In this document: one piece after another, positions 24,601 to 34,317 of the stretch
How the letters are laid out: every line of letters starts with the position of its first letter
Position numbering within the stretch: position 1 is the first letter of the stretch
DNA from: Mesostigma viride
Taxonomy: Eukaryota > Streptophyta > Mesostigmatophyceae > Mesostigmatales > Mesostigmataceae
Assembly: GCA_009746045.1 (NCBI GenBank)
Contig: RPFO01000412.1
Span: forward strand, 963,437-1,027,436
DNA: 64,000 bases
Direction of reading: 5' to 3'
The notes under the pieces: model-generated
What the model saw: the letters and a program-made list of their open reading frames with translations, nothing else
Told to the model about the DNA's origin: nothing
The model's database searches: none
Translations under genes and position numbers: made by a program

Positions 24601-27600
24601 AAGGGGCTGTTCAGCCATGACGAGGTGAGCAGAGGGGGGTAGGTGGCGTAATTGGGCAGTTTCTATACGGTGCAAGGGTGGTGCAAGGGCGTGGTGAGGC
24701 AAGGGGGTGGGCAGTGCAAGGGCAACTGTAGAGTGTAGGGTTGCGCATGGCGCAGATGATTGGGTGTGCCTGGCACGGGGTCAGATGCAAGGATGTGCGC
24801 GGCCTGGTATGGGTTACGGTCAAGGTTGATTCATGCGGTGGAACGCACGGCACAAAGTGTACGGGGCTTGCACGGTCAAGGTTGATTCATGCGGTGGAAC
24901 GCACGGCACAAAGTGTACGGGGCTTGCACGGTCAAGGTTGATTCATGCGGTGGAACGCACGGCACAAAGTGTACGGGGCTTACACGGTCAAGGTTGATTC
25001 ATGCGGTGGAACGCACGGCACAAAGTGTACGGGGCTTGCACGGTCAAGGTTGACTCATGCGGTGGAACGCACGGCACAAAGTGTACGGGGCTTGCACGGT
25101 CAAGGTTGATTCATGCGGTGGAACGCACGGCACAAAGTGTACGGGGCTTGCACGGATGTTTGGATCTTTGGGGTCCTTCAAATGGAGGCCTCTGTTTGAC
25201 TTGTTAATGGATCAACACGGTGGGAGAGCCACAGAGGCATTTCTTCATGGGTATACATACCAATGCTACTGAAACAAACACAGGGAGGGAAATGATCCCG
25301 TCTGTCGTCCGCCTCGCTGATGCAGGTGCTGTGTGTTGGTCTATGACCCATGTAGGAGCACTGAGGCGTGTGGTGACAGGGTGGCAGGTCCACGAAGCCG
25401 TGCTAGGTATAGGTTTCAGGGTCATTCAGCCGTTGTCGCACACGCAGTGATTAGTGGGCATCTCTGCGTCATGCACATGTCACCTTTGACATGCTGGAGA
25501 TGTCTGCAGGTAGGAACCTTTCCAATCCATACGTTGTTTCATGCTGCCGTATGTGGCAGGCAGAACAAGCAAGCAAGTGTGCCCTGGTATTGGCACAATC
25601 ATGTAGCATCAGCAACCACATGGTGCAACCATTGTTCACTGATCGACCCCATGCCATACCCAAACGAATTCCACTGCGCGCACGCCCCTATGATGTCTCC
25701 ATCTCTGTTTGCTGTAGGTGTCTCCCTGGGACGTTCATGTCACTCCCATGCTTGGCTTTAGCCCCTCAGGAAAATGTCTGTAGTCAACTATGTTCTCTGC
25801 GTCTCTCCATGTGGCATGAACAAGCCCTGATGATTTATTTTTATCCGGTAACAACGCGTGCGTCTCCCGACCTGTACACACATGTACATGCACACACACC
25901 TCTCCATCCTCCCACAGCTGCACCGGAGCACCAGCCCCACGAGCGGCCGTCGCCCGACCTCCTCGCGCCCTGGCAGCATCAGCCCCTCTTCGGGGTTGCG
26001 CCGTGGGGATCCGCTTGGTTTCAGCTCCCGCCCAATCTCCCCGCTGCTGTCGCCGACACAAAAGGGCAAGCGGTCAGTATCTAGCCGCCCCGGCAGCACG
26101 TCGCCTACTTCGGCTGACAGCACTACGTCACGGGAGCGCCCGAAGCAGCAGCGTGTGCCAGGTATCGCCAACCTGATGACGCTGCGTGCGGTGCAGCAGA
26201 TAGCATCAGGGCGGTCGGAGCGGGATGGGGCGAGCAGCGGGGGCACCACGGAGCGGTCGCTGTCGTCGCCCCGCCCGCTGAATATTCCCTCGAACTCGGA
26301 CAAGGGGCCCCCGGTGCGGCTCAGCTCGCGCACGCTGCGGCTGGACATGGGGGGTGTGGCGGAGGGAGAGGAGTGGGAGGAGGGGAGTGGGAGTGAGGAT
26401 GATGATGATGACGACGACGATGAGGAGGATGACAGTGACATGGATGACGATGATGATGATGACGATGATGTTAGTACGGATGACGATGACGATGATGACT
26501 ATGATGACTATGATGACGACGATGAAGACGATGAAGACGATGACGATGTCAGTACGGATGATGACGAGGAGGAGAGTGGCAGTGGAACCGAGTGTGATGT
26601 GGAAGGTGAGGTTGGCGTTGGCAACGGGAATAGGAAGCAACGGAAAATGTATGATGATGATGACGAGGAGGAAGAGGAGGAGGAGGAGGAGGAGGAGGAG
26701 GCAGAAGAAGAGGAGGATGGCGACAATTATGGCAGTGGTGGTAAGGGGGGAGAGATTGATGGGGAGGCAACCGGCGCCGGGGTTGGGCCTGGCGGGGGCC
26801 CTGGCAGGCGCAGGAGCAAGAAAACCGCGGGAAAAAGCTACCAGGATTTGAAGAAGCTGTGGCGAGAGAAAGAGGGAGGAAAGGAAAGAGAGAAGGCGGC
26901 CATGAGGGCCAAGAGGGGCGCCGGCTCGGCACCGGACGGTGACTTGTCGGAAGGTGATGATGTGGCGAATGGCAGCCTTAGTGAGGTGAGTCCCAAAGGT
27001 TCCTGCAGGAGGAGTAAGAAAAAGGACCGCGAGGCGGGTGGTGCCTCGGGGGAGGATGGTGTCTTGGCATCCAGTGGTAAGGGCAGTGGGGACAGGCCCC
27101 ACTCGCGCTCTGGCACCAAGGGCAGGAAGAGCAGCCGCAAGCACCGGCGCAGGAGCAAGGACGCGGGGACGATTGGAGATGATGCCGCAGATGCCAGCAT
27201 AGTGCGGGAGGGTGGTGGCACTGTGGACTGCAGCGGGGTGGACACGGGCGTGAAGAGCAAGAGGCGTTCACGACGTCATCCAGATGTGGACAGGGAGGGT
27301 GAGGAGGGTGGGAATGGCGAGCCACCGGCCAGTGGGCGCAGGAAGAGGAACGCAGGGGAGGGCAAGGACAGAGCGGATGGCGACGCGGCAGCTGGGGATG
27401 GTGCCACCGGGGAGGGTGGCAATGACGAAGACGAAGAGCGGGCGGCACGCAGGGAGCGCCGCCGCCGCCGCCGCCTCAAGAAAAAGCGCAAGGCGGCCGC
27501 GCGCCGCCGCAAGCGCGAGATGCGGGCGAGCCCGGTGCTGCTTGGTGAGGGGAGCAACGAGAACCTGGAGGGGTACCCTGGCGTGCCCCACAAGACCCCT

Positions 27601-29682
27601 GCATTTGCCAACCCCTGGTTCAGCCAGGGCGCGAGCTTCAAGAAAGCGGGTGGGGGTGGTGTCGCCAGCATGGAGCTCTTCTTCCAGGACATACTCGCGT
27701 CGCTCCCTCAGTCGGCGCCCGTGAGTGCGCTGTTTCCTGGTCTGCAGCCGCGCGTGGGGGGTGGGGGGGCCCATGGTGCGGTCCACCCTGTGAGCGTGGC
27801 TCGTGTTCTTGAGGCCTCTAAGTCCCATCATGCGCCGGCTGACCCGGCGGGGGGCCACGGGGATGCCACCGAATGTGGGCCTGGGAAGACGGCCAAGAAG
27901 GGCGATGGCAAGGTCGATGATGCCATGGCCCCGCTGCGGCGGCTGCGGTTGCTGCGAGAGGTGGCGATTAGTTGCGAGGTGTGGACAGAGGCAGACGAGC
28001 GGTCGTGGCAGCGGGTGCAGCGCGCGGCAAGCCGGGGGGCCAGCCGGGGCCATCACAAGCGGGGGTCAAAGGACCATCACCCTCGTCTTAGTGACCATCA
28101 CGGCCATCATAGTGACCAGCGGCGGCAACGTGAGGATGCACAGGAGAACCCTCCTGTGGTGGCGGCGACAGCAGATGCGGGCGCGACAGTGACCGAGGGC
28201 GCAGCAGATGCCGCACTGGAAACACCACAGAGTGAAGCAACGACGGGGCCGCGCCCCCACTCGGCCCATTCCGCCCGTATCGCCCACCCAACGGACATTT
28301 CGAGCCATCGGAACTCGCATGATGGCCCTGGCAACCATCACGAGGGGGGAGGTGCACCCCTGGGCAGCCATCGTGAGAGCGGGGGCGGGTTGCTGACGGT
28401 CGGTTGGAGTAACCGCTCGTTCGGGGAGCAGGTGGAGGTGGACGGTGCGGCTGCGGCCGCCAGCCTCATGGCTCGCATTGAGAGCACGATCGCGTCCAAC
28501 ATGGACGAGGTGGCGTCCCCGCTGGAGATGTGGGTGCGCCCGATGCATGGGGTTCCGGGGGCGCTCATCAAGTCACCGCGTAAGCTGCCGCTGGGGGAGG
28601 TGGCGCGCGACCATGGGGGAGCGGGGGGGCGGATGCCAGAGGTCAAGCCGGGGCGGACCGGGCATGTGCCCGTGGGTGCTGGCAGTTTGAGTACGTGGAG
28701 GGGGCCGTTGGTGCCGATGCGTGAGCTGGCAGAGGGGTCCAGCGGCGCGGCGACGTCACGATTCTCTCAAGGAGTGATGGGGGAACGGGAGCAGGAGCAT
28801 GGTCGGGGGCTTGGGGGCACGGCCGCGGTGCCGTCTGCAGCAGCGGCGCACCCACACGTGCTGCCTCGCGCCAACGGGAACATGCGAGACGGCCGCGCGG
28901 GGTGGTGCGATGAGCATTGTGTCAACGGCGAGCAAGGGCAAGGGCAGGGGCAGGGGCAGGGGCAGGAGCGCCCAGCGAGCCGTGAGAACGCGACAGATGG
29001 CGTCACGTCATGGGCCGACCTCAGCGCGGTCATGGCACGCCACAAGTGTGCGCGACCGGCACACAACAGCACGGCGTCTGTCGCCACTCCCTTGACGCGG
29101 CGTGGGGGGCTAGCGGCAGCGGAGCCAGTCGCAGGTGGCACCGCCGCCATGGGGCCATCGTTGCCGGCCAAGCCAGTAGCGCCAGCACCGACCTCTCCAG
29201 CCCTGCACAGGGACCCTGGGGCCGAGGTCGGCCGTGATGGGGCCATGCCTGGGGACGCGACGCCGCAGTCGCTCCTGCGGCGCCACCGGCAGACGCGTGT
29301 CGAGGTGGTGCCGCCCATCCGGCTGCGGCGGGAGAGCAAGTCGGCGTCTTGCAGTAGAGGGCTGGTACCGTCGCAAGTGGACGGGTTTAACAGCACGCGG
29401 GGCATCGAGCGGCCGCGGCACGGCGTCAGTGGCCATGACGCGGGAGCTGCACTGACACCAAGCACGCAGCGTGTGTCGGCCGGGCTGGCACCACACCATC
29501 CGCATGATCCTGCGGTGGCGGCACTGCCCGCCCGGTCTGTGGGTGGGTTGAAGCCGCTCCCGGCCACCCAGCCGAGCAGCCGCAGCGGTCTGAGTACTTA
29601 CATCCACTCGCAAGCGGGCCGCCAGGCGTGGCTTTCACGGCCGGCCTCGTCCACCCAGCGGACAGCTCGGGGGAGTGGGTAG
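21612..29682 (+). CDS. Large disordered protein, 1804 residues, unknown function
   Basis: The model has three exons: 21612-21668 (ATG, 19 codons, MEDIRNFYSGYDSAATEKQ, donor GTAAAG), 23032-24624 (acceptor GCATTCGCAG, donor GTGAGC) and 25918-29682 (acceptor CATCCTCCCACAG, stop TAG). All junctions are phase 0 and the frame stays open throughout. The best-conserved-looking part is residues 20-85 (HNLKPWQRLQIDTDLTDASH ... YDPMDPMFRKYSWSG). A polyglutamine run lies near 97-106. Ser/Gly-rich segments follow, then an Asp/Glu-rich stretch (about 710-822) and an Arg/Lys cluster (about 1062-1085, RRRRRRLKKKRKAAARRRK) that could be a nuclear signal. A more ordered block, MELFFQDILASLPQSAPV, is near 1131-1148. 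I recognise no domain. Acidic-basic composition hints at a nuclear protein. Exon 1 is short and is the least certain part. Confidence 0.65.
22131..22310. mobile_element. 180-bp MITE with 20-bp perfect TIRs
   Basis: AGCCAATTTTCGGAAGAACC (22131-22150) is repeated as its exact reverse complement at 22291-22310. Both outer flanks read CGG, a possible 3-bp target duplication. It lies in intron 1 of the 21612 gene and encodes nothing. A 3-bp duplication fits PIF/Harbinger-like or similar elements, but the superfamily cannot be fixed. Confidence 0.65.
24819..25155. repeat. 56-bp intronic minisatellite, 6 copies
   Basis: The unit GTCAAGGTTGATTCATGCGG plus 36 more bases repeats six times with very few differences (GATTC/GACTC, TTGCACG/TTACACG). 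It lies wholly in intron 2 of the large gene and is nearly homogeneous, suggesting recent expansion. Confidence 0.95.
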
Positions 29683-30180
29683 CAGCTATCCACTATCCGA
29701 TAGGTGGCGTCAGGGGCCAGGCACGGGTCGCGTCCCATGGGTGTACAGGAATGGGGAATGGTTGAGACCTGTTTTGTAAAAAAATTTCGGTTGTTTTTGC
29801 GTGATTGATATACGGGTGCAGTACTCTGTGGCATACCATTTTTAAATGCATGTTCACACACGTACATGCTCGCTTACTGCCCATCACATCTTTATGGCGC
29901 ATTGGCGTCGCAAGTTTTTGGGCTAGGTAGGGTATGACATATGGACTAACTTGGAGGCAGCATGCGTGCCCTGGCCCTATTTGGGGTGCATACAATTGTG
30001 AACGCCGGTAAGATACACTCTATGTTGTTGTTTCTCGTGCCCCCAGCCTAGAGCTCTGGTCTTACATACAATCTGGCCAGAAAATATTGGGGCACACAAG
30101 GACCAGCCAGAGTGTGTCACGGTGCCTGGCCATTTCTCCTTCATGACTGGTTGGAAAAACATTTCTTATGCAGCTTCAAT
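29683..30180. other. 3' flank of the large gene, no gene seen
   Basis: Unique sequence without a supported frame or RNA gene. Confidence 0.5.
29775..29779 (+). terminator. Possible TGTAA poly(A) signal
   Basis: TGTAA, the usual poly(A) signal of many chlorophytes, occurs 93 bases after the stop codon of the large gene and just before an A run. A 5-mer is weak evidence. Confidence 0.3.
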
Positions 30181-30480
30181 TGATCCAGGCTCACACGCCA
30201 GCCCCTGTGGGCAAGCCACCCCCCCCAAGAGGAAGGGGCGTTTTGCTGAGTAGTGTAGTTAGGATTGTATAAACTAGATAGCTTAGAATTAGGTTAGTTC
30301 GATTACGCGGCTTCCTCCACCTCCACCCATCAAGGAATATGTGCTACATGATCTCCCCACGGAGGCATGTTATAATTTAATTTTATAATTAAATTTTAAT
30401 TGATCTTGATACATCACATGCATTAATGAATTATAATGAAACACGTGCTCCCGAAGGGGAGTCACGGAGCACCAGAATGC
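30181..30480 (+). mobile_element. Family A LINE 3' end plus a second tail
   Basis: A 5'-truncated family A copy spans 30185-30400. It covers the end of the ORF2 C-terminus (CCCCCCAAGAGGAAGGGGCG), the 3' UTR and the terminal motif CTCCCCACGGAGGCATGTTA, ending in an ATTTTA-rich tail. At about 30437-30475 a minus-oriented tail of another type follows (CGTGCTCCCGAAGGGGAGTC), similar to 10200-10232. Confidence 0.7.
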
Positions 30481-30984
30481 TTTTATTCCCTGAGTGTGCA
30501 CAGTTGGCAGGGGGGCAGAGAACCCCCCCTTCCCTCATGCCACACCGGCATGCCACATGCAGGGTACACAATCGGATCCGTCGACACAATCCGGCAACCC
30601 CTGTGGGTGCAGTATGACCGTGTGCATGAGCATTGCGTGACTATATTGAGGTGAGCAAAATCACATGCATGCCTCAGTTGGGAAAACACAGCACTAGTTT
30701 CTGTACATGAGATTTTTTTCAGTTTTTCTCAGTTTTCTCGGCCACGTGTGGCATTTTCAACTTCCGGAACAACTGCTGCCGGACTCAGCCACCGTGTGGC
30801 TTTTAGCCAATAATATAACTTGGGCCCGGCACGGCCATGTGTGGCGTGCCACTGGGCACCAAAGCTAGGGGCTTTCGTCTAACTCTCATTGGTGCAGCGA
30901 GGTGATTATCCGGCGCAGAAACTACAAGTAGACCGGCACGGCGCTACAAGGGCCAATATTATAGCAAGTGAGTGTTAATTAATT
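30481..30984. other. No recognisable gene
   Basis: Unique spacer. Only short frames are seen. Confidence 0.5.
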
Positions 30985-31241
30985 AGTTAATGTACACGTG
31001 ACTGCGTCACGCGTGAGCATAAGTCCTCAGTGGGAGGGGAACATGGGATGGAATGGGTGATGTAAGCTATCTAGTAGGTCCTAGTTACATGAGGGTTGTG
31101 GGCACCACGGCCCGAATCGCTATGAATGCCAAACAGTGGGTCACATGCACGCGGAGCCCCCACAGACGTGGGGGTGGTCTCCTTCATCACTACTTGCCAT
31201 CTAGCTATCCTTGCAAACCATCTGCCGCCATATTACAGACA
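30985..31241 (-). mobile_element. Family B LINE 3' end, 5' truncated
   Basis: In minus orientation this matches 9150-9385. It has the hairpin tail (ACACGTGACTGCGTCACG on the plus strand) preceded by a TTAATTAATTAGTTAA tail. It covers the end of the ORF2 C-terminus only. Confidence 0.75.
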
Positions 31242-31277
31242 CTGCCGCCATATTACAGCAAGGGGCAATACAGCCAA

Positions 31278-32163
31278 CTAGAGAATGTGGCGTGCCGGAG
31301 CGCGCTGACGCCCGCAATGTGCTGGGGGGCCAAACCGAGAAGTCGTGGGACCCAAGCCCGGCCGACCAGGGGCCCACCACAGGAGTCGCCGCAGGGTGGC
31401 CCACAGCCTCAGGGAGGAGGGCCGCCAGGGACCCGGCTCAAGCACAAGAGGACGCAGGTCAGCCACCGCCGTGCAAGCTGGCCGGAGGTGGATCCCCAGA
31501 GCTAGGCGGGGCAGGGCGGCAGGGGACCCCGCGGAGGGGCCGGACGTGACGGTGCGGGGAGACGGCGGGAGCACGGTGTGGAACCCTCCACGAGGTCCGC
31601 AAGGCCCAGGAGAGCCGGGTCCGGCCAGCGAGGGGCTGCGGGAGGGGGCGCGGGCCGAATGGGATCCCCGGGCCGACACGGCCGCGCGTTGGGAGCCTAG
31701 GGATGGCCGAGGTAAGGCCACGCAATGAGGGCACGCCCAAGGACCCGGGGGAGGCAGCCGGCCGGAAGAGGGGTGCCCAGGACCAAGCAGCGCGTGTGCC
31801 AGCCACATTGGCATGAATCACACACGAGGAGACGGGGGGCATCCTCACCACTGTGGCAGACCTCACACACAACTGAAGCGAGAGTGGCACAGGCGCGCCA
31901 TGACCGCCGTCGTCCGGCAGGTCTCCCATCTCCTGCAGTTGCGCCGCGATGCGCAAGGACCGACGCAGCGCAGGGGCGCCACCAGGCAACGCATCCCGCT
32001 CCCGGGAGGTGCGCCCGTGAAGGAGGCATGGGGGAGGTGCGTAAAACAACTGAACGGGAAGCGCGGGGTGGAGAGCGGGACGCGGACGCGGGGGGTTTGG
32101 GGGGCGGCAGCCCCCCAACGCAGGACAAAAACCACCCGCGGCACAAAACCCAAGCGGGCTCAC
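31278..32163 (-). pseudogene. PHD-finger ORF fragment, probably a retrotransposon 5' part
   Basis: On the minus strand near 31780-31880 the frame reads VCEVCHSGEDAPRLLVCDSC and continues QCGWHTRC. After a one-base shift in a C-rich stretch it gives GPWACPHC. Together these supply the full C4-H-C3 set of a PHD finger, the histone-tail-reading zinc module. The frame is broken in or next to the domain and downstream sequence is Pro/Ser-rich. PHD fingers occur in the N-terminal part of some LINE proteins. The position next to REL-type LINE copies and just downstream of a TATA-bearing repeat array suggests the 5' half of such an element, though a dead host gene is possible. Confidence 0.55.
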
Positions 32164-32960
32164 TGCATTCGAATCCGCCTTTATAAAATTCCAGCTGCCG
32201 ACAGACCCGTTGCTCGATCACCAAGCTAGAGCCGCGACACAAAACCCATGCATGAGCCGGGCTCACTGCATTCATTCGAATCCGCCTCTATAAAATTCCA
32301 GCTGCCGACAGACCCGTTGCTCACCAAGAGCCGCGGCACAAAACCCAGCCGAGATCACTGCATTCGAATCCGCCTCTATAAAATTCCAGCTGCCGACATG
32401 AGACCTGTATCACCTGTTGCTCACCAAGAGCCGTGGCATAAATTATCTGCCCTTAAACCCAGCCGGGCTCACTGCATTCATTCGAATCCGCTTCTATAAA
32501 ATTCCAGCTGCATGCCGACAGACCCGTTGCTCACCAAGAGCTGCGGCACAAAACCCAGCCGGGCTCACTGCATGCATTCGAATCCGCCTCTATAAAATTC
32601 CAGCTGCATGCCGACAGATCCGTTGCTCACCAACAAGTGCCGTGGCACAAAACGCAGCCGGGCTCACTGCATTCGAATCCGCCTGACTATGAAATTCCAG
32701 CTGCATGCCGACAGACCCATTGCTCACCAAGAGCCGCGGCACAAAACCCAGCCGGGCTCACTGCATTCGAATCCACCTCTATAAAATTCCAGCTGCCGAC
32801 AGACCCGTTGCTCACCATGAGATCGAGCCGCGGCACAAAACCCAGCCGGGCTCACTGCATGCATTCGAATCCGCCTCTATAAAATTCCTGCTGCCAGCTG
32901 CATGCCGACAGACCTGTTGCTCACCATGCAAGAGCCGCGCCTGCCGCGGCACAAAAACCA
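32164..32960. repeat. Tandem array of about 90-bp units containing a TATA-like box
   Basis: About nine units carry GGGCTCACTGCATTCGAATC, then CTATAAAATTCCAGCTGC, then GACAGACCCGTTGCTCACCA and GCGGCACAAAACC. Unit length varies by small insertions (GCATGC, TTCA). On the minus strand the array lies directly 5' of the PHD-containing ORF. It could be an array of 5' UTR monomers like those of mouse L1, but the TATA-like box is on the opposite strand. A simple minisatellite is the plain alternative. Confidence 0.85.
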
Positions 32961-32972
32961 GCCGGCTGCTAT

Positions 32973-33422
32973 ACATATATTAGAAAGCTCCTGCGGGCCA
33001 AGCTCCTGGCCTACGGCGACGTCGGGCACCATCGTGTGGTGCCCTTTGTCCTGGAGGAGTTTGGGGCCATGGGGCCCCTGACCTCCGCCTTCTTCAAGGA
33101 GTGTTGCCGGCTCCGGGAGGACCGGCTGGACCTGGAGGGCCAGCGGGCCCCATGGTCGGCGCGGACCTGGACGTCATATTGGCGTCAGCGCTTGTCGGTG
33201 GCGCTGACTCGGGCCATGGCTGACATCATGCTCCGCCGTACGCGGGCTGATTTTGCGGTGCAGCAGGGCTATTAGGTTCCTCCCGTTAGGAGTTTCCATC
33301 GTTCTTATCGTAGTATAGAGATTTGACATGGCTCTGTATAGAGGTTTATAGCTGGGCGTTTGCTTTGGTTTGAGTGATTTCACTCTGCTGTAAGTAATTA
33401 TATTATTAACATATATTAGAAA
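32973..33422 (+). mobile_element. REL-A LINE, 5'-truncated copy, 14-bp target duplication
   Basis: The insert 32987-33408 lies between exact copies of ACATATATTAGAAA (32973-32986 and 33409-33422). It encodes the last 90 or so residues of the REL-A protein (YGDVGHHRVVPFVLEEFGAM to ADFAVQQGY, stop at 33273-33275). The 3' UTR ends CTGTAAGTAATTATA. The target is A/T-rich. Confidence 0.85.
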
Positions 33423-33423
33423 T

Positions 33424-34194
33424 ATAATAATTACTTACAGCAGAGTGAAATCACTCAAACCAAAGCAAACGCCCAGCTATAAACCTATATACAGTCTGAG
33501 CCATGTCAAAGCTCTATACTACGATAAGACCAATGGAAACTCCTAACGGGAGGAACCTAATAGCCCTGCTGCACCGCAAAATCAGCCCGCGTACGGCGGA
33601 GCATGATGTGATTGATGTCAGCCATGGCCCGAGTCAGCGCCGCCGACAAGCGCTGACGCCAATATGACGTCCAGGTCCGCGCCGACCATGGGGCCCGCTG
33701 GCCCTCCAGGTCCAGCCAGTCCTCCCGGAGCCGGCAACACTCCTTGAAGAACTGAGGCGGAGGTCAGGGGCCCCATGCCCCCAAACTCCTCCAGGACAAA
33801 GGGCACCACACGATGGTGCCCGACGTCGCCGTAGGCCAGGAGCTTGGCCCTCTCCGCCCGGTCCGCCGTGTAACCTGCCGTGAGGGAGGCCCCAGCCACG
33901 TGGCTAAGAGCCAAGGGCCGCGCCACCGAAACGTCAATATATAAGCAGATGCCGGCCACCCCCCTCAAAGTCCAGCACCACGATGTCAGGCCGGCGGTTG
34001 GGGGAATAGAAGGCAGCGCCATCCGCATCCTCGGACCGGATGTTCGCGTGGGGGAAAACCGACCGAACCATGGCGAGCACCACCGTCAGGAGGACAGTGT
34101 GCAAATACAAATACCAATTCTGATTCTGTTGGCCCCCCATGCAGGCAAGGTAGTGAGTCCCCGTGGGATCCAGCGGCTGCCCACAGCTACCACA
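33424..34194 (-). pseudogene. REL-A LINE, second truncated copy
   Basis: This minus-strand copy lies tail-to-tail with the one at 32987. It runs from the CCHC region (near 34190) through RPDIVVLDFEGGGRHLL to the C-terminus. It has small insertions (a TATA duplication near 33940, an extra TGATT near 33610) and frame changes. The 5' flank is again TA-rich (CTATATATATTC). Confidence 0.8.
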
Positions 34195-34317
34195 AGCTAT
34201 ATATATTCATTGAGAATGATAGATTACGGAGGTGAGATGGGCATGCAACATAAGGAAAAACCTGATAACTGGGAGAATAACCCTGAAGAAATTAATAGTA
34301 ACCTGACATACATATAA
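34195..34317. other. Short remnant sharing a tail with the 50282-50300 sequence
   Basis: CTGAAGAAATTAATAGTAAC at 34283-34302 matches 50278-50297 except for the last base. It is likely a leftover of another retrotransposon 3' end; too short to classify. Confidence 0.4.

Noticed and set aside
25735-29638. Several minus-strand frames opposite the large gene
   Set aside because: Shadows of GC-rich exon 3, with low-complexity Ser or Ile/Val runs opposite the acidic tract.
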